This document shows, one piece after another, positions 52,198 through 63,200 of a DNA stretch of 64,000 nucleotides. Below the pieces are notes generated by a model. It had not been told where the DNA came from. It saw only the letters and a list, made by a program, of their open reading frames with translations, and made no database searches. The position numbers and the translations under genes are program-made. Origin of the DNA: Planctobacterium marinum (lineage in GTDB: Bacteria; Pseudomonadota; Gammaproteobacteria; Enterobacterales; Alteromonadaceae); NCBI RefSeq assembly GCF_020687805.1, contig NZ_JAJEWQ010000003.1:485736-549735 (forward strand), read 5' to 3'. Every line of letters starts with the position of its first letter. Positions within the stretch are counted from its first letter, which is position 1.

Positions 52198-54138
52198 TTA
52201 ATTGGTAGCTACGTCGTCTAGCTCCGCAGCCATTTTTGCAATAGCTTCAACATCGTCTAAATTTTCTGTCGCCAGCTCCAGAAATCTCCTTGCCTCATTT
52301 TTGTATCCGCTTTGATAAAGAAGAGGAATAAGGTGTTTGTAAGCCCTTTCATTATTAGGTTCAATCTGAAGCGAACGAATAAACCAATGTTTAGCCTTTT
52401 TTAGTTCACCCAATTCTTCTTTCACTAATGCCATGTAGGTTACCGCATTGGCGAAATTTTGTTTGAGTTGGTAAGCTTTCTCAAATAGTTCAAATGCCGC
52501 CGGATATGCACCCTGCTGGTATTTCAACAAGCCAAAGTTAAAATGCAAATCAGCGTTTTCCGAATCAACACCGAGTAACCATTGCAATGCTTCAGCCGCT
52601 TCTTTATCTTCCCCCAGCCCGATAAGGGACAACGCAATTAGTTCTTCGATTCTCAAATTCGAGCCGAATTTGTTTCGAATGAAATGCAGTAAAGCTTTCG
52701 CTTCTCGATAGTTTTTAAACTTTAGGTAGGTTTCGGCCAATATAATATAAGGTCGCTCGTGAGGGTAGTTGCTTGTTTGCAATCTGGATTTTAAGTATTC
52801 AGCATATTTTAATGAGGGTGTACTCTGTAGAATTGATGTCAGTTTGTATACGTCTTTTTCCATTTTATCCATATCTGCTTTTTTATCCCACAGAGACATA
52901 TCTATTAAACTGGGGGTTTTTCGGGTCAGTGGTTCCAATAATTTATTACGGTCACTGAATAGACCAATTTTGTGGTCTGTCATAACCACATTAATGACAT
53001 CTTGTGTGCGACGTTGGGGCATATGACAACTGACACAAGATACTTCACTGTTATGGTGTTCTTTAGCTATCTCTACCTGATGACAAGTCAAACATTGATT
53101 ATCGACATGTTTTATGAATTCAGACTCCGACGGCTTTTTGTGAGGATTATGGCAACTTATACATGTCAATTGACTATCGGATTCATTAAAACACTTGCTC
53201 TGAGCTAAACGATATGCGTGGTGGTTAATCTCAAATCGCTCCTCCTGCGCCATATTCTCATCGACAATATCAACATGCAGTAGATAACTGCCAAGTTCCT
53301 CTCCTGGTCTGAATGAATAGTCTGTTCGAGAGAAGTTTCGCATGCCAATCATGGAAGCTGAGGGTAATAAGTGGCATTGAAAACAAACTGAATCTCGTTT
53401 ACTAGCGGGTAGTTTGGCTGGATTTACAACACTATTTTGAATTGCCGCTAAATTGGTATTTTCACTGTAGACCTGATTGATATGCGCTTGCCCCGGGCCG
53501 TGGCAACGCTGACAACCAATACCACTTTTCAACGCTTTTGGAAAGGTGTCTCGCTGCCAGTACTTGTCGACTTCCATTTCTTCCGCAGGAAATGCGTTAT
53601 GACAGAACATACACTCTCGTTTAACTTGCCGGGAAAGGCCATAATGGTGTTTACTTTCATAGCCAGGTGACATTCCCCAAAATGCCCCGTCAGTATACCA
53701 ATTAATGGGTAACAGATAGAGTTCATCGTTTTCATTGCGAAAGAGAAAACTCGTTGCTTTATTTCCGGAACCGAGCAGATAATCTACCTGCACCGAAATT
53801 TCATTAATTTTCTGCTTTTTCTCATCCAACTGGTATCGTTGAAATACCAGAGCCTCACCTTCCGAAACGAGGTTGTAATAGCGTTTCGAAGGAGCGTGGT
53901 AAAATGGCAGAGTTCGGCGCTTTTCTTCATTTAACCACCCCGAAGTCGCAAATGTAAAAGATTGAGACATACCAACATGTTGAAAGCCTTCGTACTGCTC
54001 TTTGTGACAATCGGCACATAAAACATCGTCTACATAACCCTCAAGGTTCGCTTCAACCTTTGGAGCAGCGAACGTACAACAGGTAAAAAAGTAGAGTAAT
54101 AAAAAAGTGGCAACCTTTAACACGCCTGCCCTGCGCAC
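52198..54138 (-). CDS. Exported heptaheme cytochrome c with C-terminal TPR domain
   Basis: Numbering the frame from its first start (GTG at 54213), seven CXXCH haem sites are seen: CADCH 66, CMFCH 201, CQRCH 234, CFQCH 277, CISCH 351, CLTCH 374 and CVSCH 393, in a cytochrome c554-like part. Several free histidines (for example INHHAYRLAQ) could be distal ligands. Residues about 470-660 form TPR-type helical repeats (ENADLHFNFGLLKYQQGAYPAAFELFEKAY and following). I prefer a GTG at 54138, giving an N-terminus MRRAGVLKVATFLLL with a good signal peptide; GTG at 54123 is also possible. It lies 27 bp or more after the giant gene and 39 bp before the CRTAC1-like gene. Role: periplasmic or surface electron transfer, partner unknown. 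Confidence 0.83.
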   Translation of the reverse strand: MRRAGVLKVATFLLLYFFTCCTFAAPKVEANLEGYVDDVLCADCHKEQYEGFQHVGMSQSFTFATSGWLNEEKRRTLPFYHAPSKRYYNLVSEGEALVFQRYQLDEKKQKINEISVQVDYLLGSGNKATSFLFRNENDELYLLPINWYTDGAFWGMSPGYESKHHYGLSRQVKRECMFCHNAFPAEEMEVDKYWQRDTFPKALKSGIGCQRCHGPGQAHINQVYSENTNLAAIQNSVVNPAKLPASKRDSVCFQCHLLPSASMIGMRNFSRTDYSFRPGEELGSYLLHVDIVDENMAQEERFEINHHAYRLAQSKCFNESDSQLTCISCHNPHKKPSESEFIKHVDNQCLTCHQVEIAKEHHNSEVSCVSCHMPQRRTQDVINVVMTDHKIGLFSDRNKLLEPLTRKTPSLIDMSLWDKKADMDKMEKDVYKLTSILQSTPSLKYAEYLKSRLQTSNYPHERPYIILAETYLKFKNYREAKALLHFIRNKFGSNLRIEELIALSLIGLGEDKEAAEALQWLLGVDSENADLHFNFGLLKYQQGAYPAAFELFEKAYQLKQNFANAVTYMALVKEELGELKKAKHWFIRSLQIEPNNERAYKHLIPLLYQSGYKNEARRFLELATENLDDVEAIAKMAAELDDVATN

Positions 54139-54240
54139 ACTAACTTTTTCTACAATACAGTACACCAAATTAAAACCCTGGCTACCAATCAGACTTAGCA
54201 GTGAGGTTATCACTGCTATATTTCAACGCCAGTAAAAGTG

Positions 54241-57200
54241 TTACTTTTTTCTAACTAAACCATGTGAACATCTCCACATGACAGTAATGAAAAGTAAAAA
54301 TAGGAGTATGAGGTTAACCGTTCCACCTCCTGAACGACTTATGACATCAACAACCTCTATTTGTTCTTCTGCTACTGTCACCCTGACAATTGCTGTGGAT
54401 GTTAACACACCATCACTTACTGAATATGTAATGATATCTTCTCCACTAAAGCTTGTAGCAGGAGTATAAGTTAGCGAATAATCGTCGTTGATTTGGACAT
54501 TGCCATATTGAGCTTCTGCACTCAGTACAAACAACGTATCACCATCTGGATCTGAATCATTAGCTAACACGTTGACGGTTATGCTGGTTTCAAATTCGGT
54601 TAAAATACTGTCATCACTGGCAACAGGGTTTTCATTTCCATCGACAAAAACCGACACTACTGCGGTATCTGAAGCCCCCTGAGAATCAGTCACTTCATAA
54701 ATAACAGTGTCGAGACCGCTATAAGATGGTTCAGGTACATATTTGACCAGATTGTTAGTCAATACGAAAACTCTACCGGAATTGGCTGTAGCACTGATAA
54801 CAGTCAACACATCACCATCTACGTCTATATCGTTCGCCAGTACATCAATCTCAATTGCTGTTATATTATCCGTCTCAGCAAAATCGTCAAAAGCCCCAGG
54901 CGCACGATTACCTTTTATCTGAATAGTGACTACGGCATTTGCTCGTCCACCATTGCCATCACCTATAATGTAATTAACCATATCTCTGCCAGCAAAGCCT
55001 ATTTTTGCAGTGTAGAGCAATCCGGTAGAAGTAATCTCGACATCTCCAATTTTAGCCTGTGCACTGCGAATAATTAAATCATCGCCATCGGCATCGCTAT
55101 CGTTTTGTAACACATCAATTTCAATATCAGAATTCCAGGCTAACTGAACGCTATCGTCAACTGCAATCGGTTTAGTATTGTCGCTTATGAAAACAGCCAC
55201 GCCACCGGGATCCGAGATTGCAGCGTTAGCGACACCGTCCTGGTCATTTGGCCCACCATCGCTAATAAGCAATTGCACGCACCAATGGCCTGCGGTTAAT
55301 CCTGCCTTATAGTTACTTGCTCCAGGAGGAGGACAATTGCCTTCCGTACCTGCCGCAGAGAAAACTGCATTATTATCGTTGCTAACAAAAGCCCGCCAAA
55401 GTTCAGTTTTGGCATTGTACTTTCGGTATACGGCATTCTCCGGTATCGGCTGCGACTGAGGAAGTACAACACGGACGACCTGCCCTATCTTTTGTAAATC
55501 ATATAGGACAAAATCAAATACCCCCCCAACGTTTTCATAGTTCCTGTCTTCTGGCAAATTATTGGCCAACAGTTCAACTCGCTCACCATGCTGATTTATT
55601 CGAGATTGGCGCTGAGCTATATCATCCACGACCACTTGAACACCATTAGAATCATTTGCCGAGGCAGTTTCACCCAGTCGCATGCATACACCCGGTTCAG
55701 ACTCAACCAGAAACTCAGACTGGTTGCCAACCTGCGAAGCGATAACATTGCAGTCATCAATAGCATCTAAATAGTCTGGTATGCCATCACCGTCGCTATC
55801 GCCATACCCTTCCTGAGCATCCGGGATTAGATCACCATCAGTGTCGTCTGTTTCACTCAAAACATTGAGACTTTCCACAACTTCAAATACCACGCTTTCC
55901 GTAGCATCGAGAATCGGATCACCATCATCATTGACATACAGCGATACCTCATAACGCCCAATTTCCATTTGTGCTGCATTAAACTCAAAGCGCTCATCTA
56001 CAGTACTCATATTGCTTATATCATCTGCTGTCCAATCAAACGATAGGGTATTCTGAGGATTGGGATCGCTGACATCTGCAACAATTGTTGTGGCTCCCGC
56101 ATCTTTGGCTACAACGAATGTAGGAATATCGTCCTGCAACACTGAAAGGGATATAGACGGAGCAATATTATCTTCTGAAATGGTAACAATTGCGGAATGA
56201 TTGGCACCAGTATTCTGATCATTATTCAGGCTTATGATTATTGTCTCATTAGCTTCAATATCGCCATCAAGGTGAACCTCAAAACTAGCTTGAGCTGATT
56301 GACCTTCAGTAAAGACTACGGTTCCTGTACCCATCGATGAATAATCAACACCATTGCCTTCAGCTGTTCCAGATAGTGTATAGTTCACCATATAGGGGTA
56401 AAAAGGAGCTTCGCCATTGAGCAGAAACTGAACTTCAAAGGTGCTTCCCTCTGCAGTTGTATCTATCGAACTCAATGAAATAATTGGCAAGATTGTAATC
56501 AATTGTTCTGCTGTTGAAGGAGTGCCATAACTGTCTTCTGTTTGCCAGTACAAAGTATGTACGCCGGGCGCAAAGTCCAAATCATCGTCCACAAGACTTA
56601 CAGGTAGCAGATTGCCTTCGGCATCCACCGCAGATGCGGTTCCCGGATTAACTCGAGTAATAAGCCCGGTGGCGTCTGCTACGATATCCTCAGGTACAGT
56701 GATCACTGGCGCATTGATATCTTCGACGCCATTGATAGTCAAACTGACTCGAGCAGTATCATTTTTAGCTTCTATATCGCGAATAGAATAAGTCAACTTT
56801 ACAGTACCAATAAAACTCGCCCCCAGCGCAACCTGGATCTGGTTGTCGACGACTTGTGCTGTTCCCAATGTTGTAGAAACACGTTGTAGCGTTAACTCAT
56901 CCGCGTTCGTAGTAATATCGGGATCGATGTCATTAACCAATACATCCAGGGTATAAACCCCCGACTCCACTTGATCCAAAGTAATTTCGTCATTGATTGC
57001 ATCTGGTTTGTCGTTAACTGCACCAACGTTGATGGTAACGGTAGCCAGTTCTGATGTTAACTCACCGTCACTAACACTAAAGTCAAATGCATCAACTCCA
57101 TTAAAATCAGCAGAAGGGCTATAGACCCACCCATTATTATCCGCACTTATTGTGCCATTCGAAGGTGGATTAACAATAGTGAAGGTCAAATCATCCTGAT

Positions 57201-60200
57201 TTTCATCAGTTGCATTCGCCTTGATAGTGACTGAGTTGTCCTCTTTGGTACTTACTTCTGAGCTAGTTGCCACAGGCGCTGTGTTGCTGTTAACAACTCG
57301 GATACTAAAAGACGGCAAGTCTGTCTGGTCCGTGCCATCAGAAGCACTGACTTGAATATCTGCATACTCCCCTATGTCTTCTTGCAGCGGTGTTCCGTTG
57401 AGAACCCCAGTTTGCTCATCAAAGCTCAGCCACCCCGGTAAATTTACAACACTAAACAACAGCAAATCACCATCAGCATCGCTGGCAGAAGGGGAGAAGC
57501 GATACACTTTCCCCTGCGTCACTGTCGTACGAGGACGACCACTTATCACTGGAGCGGAGTTCTGTGCTATAACCTCAATACTGAATTTAGGTAGAGCTAC
57601 ACTGTCATTAACATTATCTGTCACTTTGATTTCAATCTCAGAAAAGACGCCCACATCATCGGTGCCTGGTGTCCCCCGCAATCGCCCAGAATTGGGATTA
57701 AATGACGCCCATGAAGGTTTATTGACGACAGAGAATACTAAATCATCTCCATCGGCATCAGACACTGATGGTGTAAAACTATACTGTTCTCCATTGGCAA
57801 CCGAAGTAATAGGGCTGCCAGAGATCGTTGGTGCGCTATTGAACGACAAAACTTCCACTGAAAAACTTGCCAGGGAAACACTATCTTGTCCATCACTTAC
57901 TGAAATTACGATATTGCGGTACACACCAACATCAGACTGTAATGGTGTTCCCGACAACCTTCCAGTTAATGGATCAAACGATAACCAGCCTGGAGCATTG
58001 GCAACACTAAACAGTAGCGTGTCATCATTTTCATCAGAAGCTACGGGGATAAACTCATAGCTATTACCTGTTGTAACAGTTGTTTCTGGAGTACCTGAAA
58101 TCTCTGGCGGCATATTATCGCAGATCTCACAGACCCTGATGCTAAAGGTGGGCAGTGATACGGTATTTAACCCATCAGTTACGGAAACAATGATCCCGGG
58201 AAAAGTACCAATATTCGCAGGACCAGGCGAGCCAGATAGTGCGCCTGACAAAACGTCAAAGCTTGCCCAAGAGGGTAAGTTACTAATTGAAAAGCGCAAA
58301 TCGTCACCATCTTGATCGAGCGCTTCAGGGACAAAACTGTAAGCTTCACCCACTGGCGCAACCACTTTAGGTGCTCCCAGTATCTCAGGTGCACTATTGA
58401 CTAAAACTTCAATTTCGAATGGTGCCAATTCAGCAGATAGCTCTCCGTCTGATACCTTGACTATTATTCCACCGTATATGCCTGCGTCTTCAGAGGATGG
58501 CGTTCCTGAAAGATTACCGGTACTGACATCAAAAGCTGTCCAGTTAGGGCGATTTTCAATACTGAAAGTCAAAACTTCAGAATCAATATCTGAAGCTTGA
58601 GGTTCAAAATTATAGCCTTTTAATACTTTCACTCGTCCCAATGGTATGCCAGATATCTCAGGTGCATCATTTACCGGCGTAACGTTGATAGTTACGTTGG
58701 CAATGTTTGAATCAGATTCACCGTCATTTGCAACATAACTAAAGCTATCGGTAATACCGGAAACATCTTGATTTGGTACATAGGTTGCTGTATTTCCATC
58801 AAGTAGAATTGTCCCATAGCTCACTGATTCAATAATACTGAATGTAACTGAATCACCGTCAGCGTCAGATGCCTCCAAAATTATTCCAACGCTCGCATCT
58901 TCAGCCACCGAAACAGTTTGATTATCTGCAACAGGAGCACTGTTAGCGTTTATCACTTCAATCACAAATGCTGGTAAACTGGCGCTCAGCTCTCCATCTG
59001 AAACGGAAATAACAATTCCCGGATATTCACCAACATCACCATTTCCCGGCACCCCAGACAGTACCCCCGTTTGTGTATCGAAAGCTAACCAGCCCGGTTG
59101 ATTAGCTATCATAAACGTTAAGGAATCACCATTCGGGTCTGTGGCCGATGGTACAAATTGGTACGATTGATTCTCAATTGCAACCGTTGTAGGGTTGCCG
59201 CTAATCGACGGAGCGTCATTAATTTCGGTAACTTCAATCGAAAACGCAGCAAGCGAATCTGCCAATTGTCCATCTGAAACAGTTATAACAATATTTGAAA
59301 ATATTCCAACATCTGAACTCGATGGTGTTCCAGTTAACACTCCTGTTGTGGTATCAAAAGCAGCCCATTCAGGTGAATTCACAATTGACCAAGTGAAAGA
59401 GTTACTATCTACATCTGAAACCTCTGGGTTAAACTCATAGCGACTTCCTTGAATCACCCTTGTTGCAGGAGTACCAGAAATTGCCGGCGCATCATTAACC
59501 GGGCTAACAATGATGCCAAACGATGGAAGTGAGATGGTTTCTAAACCATCAGTTACCGAAATCACAATACCACTGTAAGTGCCGACATCGTCGTTCCCAG
59601 GCACGCCAGCAAGGTTTCCGGTGTTTATATTGAAATTCGCCCAGGCTGGTAAATTAAGAATACTAAATGTCAGTGAATCTCCATCAATATCTAATGCCGA
59701 CGGAGTAAAGCTGTAATTTTCATCCTCATTTACCTGAGTCGCAGGCAAACCCGAAATTGCGGGAGCATCATTAACATTGGTCACGGTAATACTAAAACCG
59801 GTTAAGTTAGCAGAATACGTACCATCTGAAACTGAAATCTGAACATCATTATAGATACCAACATTATCATTGCCGGGTATTCCTGATAGTTCACCGGATG
59901 TATCATCAAAAACGGTCCATTCAGGTTGATTTTGAATAGAGAAAGATAGGGCGTCACCGTCAACATCAAAAGAGACTGGCGTAAAACTATATTGCCCCCC
60001 TTGCTCCACTGTATCCACGGCGATACCAGAAATAGTCGGTTGATCGTTTACAGGAATAATAGCCAGACTAATATTGCTTGCTGCACCGTCCACCAGCCCA
60101 TCGTTGGCTACAATGGTCAAGGTATCGTCAGAGTCGTCATTATGCGCGGAGAGGTACGACAACTCTGATGGTGAGCTTAACAAGGTAGTTAAATCAGCTA

Positions 60201-63200
60201 CATCACCCATTAGCTTGAGTGTTCTACTCTCATCCCCAGAGATTGTCACATTATTATGACTCCCATCTCCACTTGCGATAAACAACGTGCCCTTTGTCAC
60301 ATTGAAGGTCAACGTCAATTCATCGTTCTCGGAGTCGGACAAAACCATACCAGTCAAATCCAGGTTGCTTCGCTGGTCTTCAACAACACTAATTTCAACA
60401 GGTGTACCTTCCAATGAAGGTAAATCGTTAACCGAAATTGAAGTACTGGTTGCAGATGATAAATTGCCACTAGTGGCGAGCAGGTTGAATGTTTCATTAC
60501 CTGAATCAGAAACGGTGTAAGTAACATTTAGTCCGTCAGCGGCAGCCAGTCCAGCATTGAAATTTAGTGTCACTGTTGCAATATCAAAGTCAGAGTCATT
60601 GTCTGCACTTAGTTGCGCAGTGCCCTGTCCGTTGGTTTCACTCAGAACAACGCTTCCGTTGTAATCTTCATCTACAAGTCCCTGTGCATCAACTGCTGCC
60701 AGTACCGGTACAGTAGTAAAATCGGTGGAAGTTTTGGCGTTAATAGCGACGGGACTAGGTTCGGTCTGGAAGGATACACGTGTTGCGACAACATCTGAAA
60801 TCACTTGTGACGATGCAGGTTGCATACTTGTCCGACTATCTAAGCTGACAGCTGCCTGCAAAACAAACGATTCGTTATCCTCAGTTGCCGTGTAAACCAG
60901 GTTGCTAAATGTTGCGATACCACCCGAAGCCATTGTGGAGTTGCCGGTTAAAGTACCGTCACTGGACTCAGATAGACTCACCTGGTTGTCAAAATCTGTA
61001 TCAAGATTACCATAGGTATCCTGAGCACGAAGTACCGGCTGATTAGTAAGCGCGAGACCAGAAACCGAACCCGCTGGCTCGGTACTGAAAACCAACTCAG
61101 TGGCGCTGATATCAAGGGTCAGTGGGAAATTTGATGTGGATAACACACCAGTACTACCAATTCCTGAACTGTAATTCGCAACCTGAATGTCCTGTGTAGG
61201 ATCAACGGACACTATCAAGGTTGAATTATCTACTAGCTCTGAGGTTTGATTAAGGAAAACATTTAACGTCAAAACGCCACTAGTTTCACCGTTGGCCACA
61301 ACGATAGGCGACGAGAATGTAACCACTCCGTTATTATAAGCCCCTGATTGAGTTTCTCCTAAGGTATTTGATGACGTGGCATAAGTTAACAAGAAACTTA
61401 CTGAGCTAACATCCATCGTGCCAGTTACGTCAAATGCAATACTGTTTATGGTTGTATCAACGCCATCATCACCCGAATCTTTCAGCCGCAAAGTATAGTA
61501 GCTTGCAGCGTTAGAAGTCGTGTTATTGGTCACTTCTAAATTGCCATTGATACTAAAAAAGGTAATGGTAGAGTCAAGGTCAAGCGCCGTAAAGCTCAAC
61601 GTAATCTGAGCCACACTGGAATCGTCTTCACCGTCATTCAATGTAATGCCTATAGTGCGATTACCCTCCGTGGGGGAATTACTATTGGTATTGTTATATG
61701 TCAAAGCATTGAGCAAACTGGAAACGCGACTCAGGGTCGCTTTACTGTTGAAGTTCACGATAAAATCATTGCCCTCTGACACAGCGCTACCCAAGGTACC
61801 AATTACTGTGTTGTCTACGGTAACATTGGCGCCGCTATTTAAGCTGGCCAGGGTAACGGTATTGCTTACCGACAATAAATCTTCTGTGGATGCCCCTCCT
61901 GCCGTAATAGCGACGGTTAGACTCCCGCCATCGAGGTTGCCATCATCCACATCTGTAGCAACAGCATTGCTACTGGCATCTATTAATACCACTCCACCAT
62001 TTTGCACAAAGCTAACAGTATCACCATCTAAATTGCTAATCACTGGCGCATCATTGACCGCTGTGACGTCTACACTAATCGACTGCAATTCCACATCACC
62101 ACTTCCGTCATTATCATTGACTGTAATAGTAATGGTGGCCAAATCGGAACCACTCTGATCAGAGCTGGGAGCGTATTGAATGTTTGTTGAGCCTGACAAA
62201 TAAGTATTTATTTCAGCTATGGTACCTGAAAGAGTTATAACATTATTGCTAATGGACACAGACACATTGCTGGGAACAGCAGTAAAATTGCTTGCGGGAC
62301 GGCCCGCCGGTAAAGACAAGGTTCCTGAATCAGTTGAAATTTTCAGTATCAGGGACGCACTGTCTTCATCAGAAAGTGATAGTGAAGAAAGATCCAAATT
62401 ACCCGGCTGATCTTCCTGGAAACTAAAATCAGTGGGAGGCAACGAGAAAACAATGCTGTCCAGCCCCGGCGCAAAATGGCCAGAACTACTTGTAATTGTA
62501 AAGCTGGTAATGCCTAACCACCCCCTAAGATCCACCAATGCTCCGGCGTCGTCAGCTGTAAAATCACTTGATGATAGAGTTATCGTCTCGCCTCTTTGCC
62601 CTGTAGGAGTCAATGTCAGACTCTGTGGTGCACTTCCAACTTTGAAAAAATACACCAAAGATTCCAGATTCACTTTCTGGTCAAACGATACAGTCACCAA
62701 GCTAGTTGCAGAATCTGCATTAGAATAAAGGGCTTCTTCTGTACTACCGCCAAAGGTGTCCAGGTCACTATTCACCCAATTCCCTGTATCCAGGGTCACG
62801 TTCATGGTTCTACTATCAACTGTCTCTGTATACACCAATGCAGAACCGATGCTACCGTCGGTCATATCAAATTCAGCAATCGTACCGGTGATCAGGCGCG
62901 GAGCATCATTTACCGACGTAATATTCACCGCAATATTCTGAGTATCAGCCTGCTCTGTGCCGTCACTTAATAGCAATGACAAAATCATTGCGGATACATG
63001 ATTTTTGGGTGGTAAAATCGCAATGGCATCAGGGAAATCTAAATAATTGGTTAACGCCGCTGCCTGACCGCTTAATCGGATAGAGGTTGGCCCTAACGGT
63101 GTGACTGTGACATTATCGGCACTGCCCTTAGGAGAAACTACTCGACCTGTATTCATTGAAACCGTTAAAGTTAATGTATCATCTTCCGCGTCAGCAATAA

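Noticed and set aside
54146-54165. ACTGTA-like half site near the cytochrome start considered as a LexA box
   Set aside because: Only one CTGT half is present; there is no ACAG partner at the correct spacing.
57374-58060. A 228-codon open frame on the plus strand opposite the giant repeat gene
   Set aside because: It is antisense to the He_PIG repeats and its repeated wording mirrors those repeats; it is a shadow of the biased codon use on the minus strand. The same applies to the 170-codon plus-strand frame at 61646.
57270-60040. Regular spacing of about 277 bp considered as a CRISPR or DNA satellite array
   Set aside because: Units are all coding, keep frame, and differ widely at DNA level; there are no short identical repeats with unique spacers.
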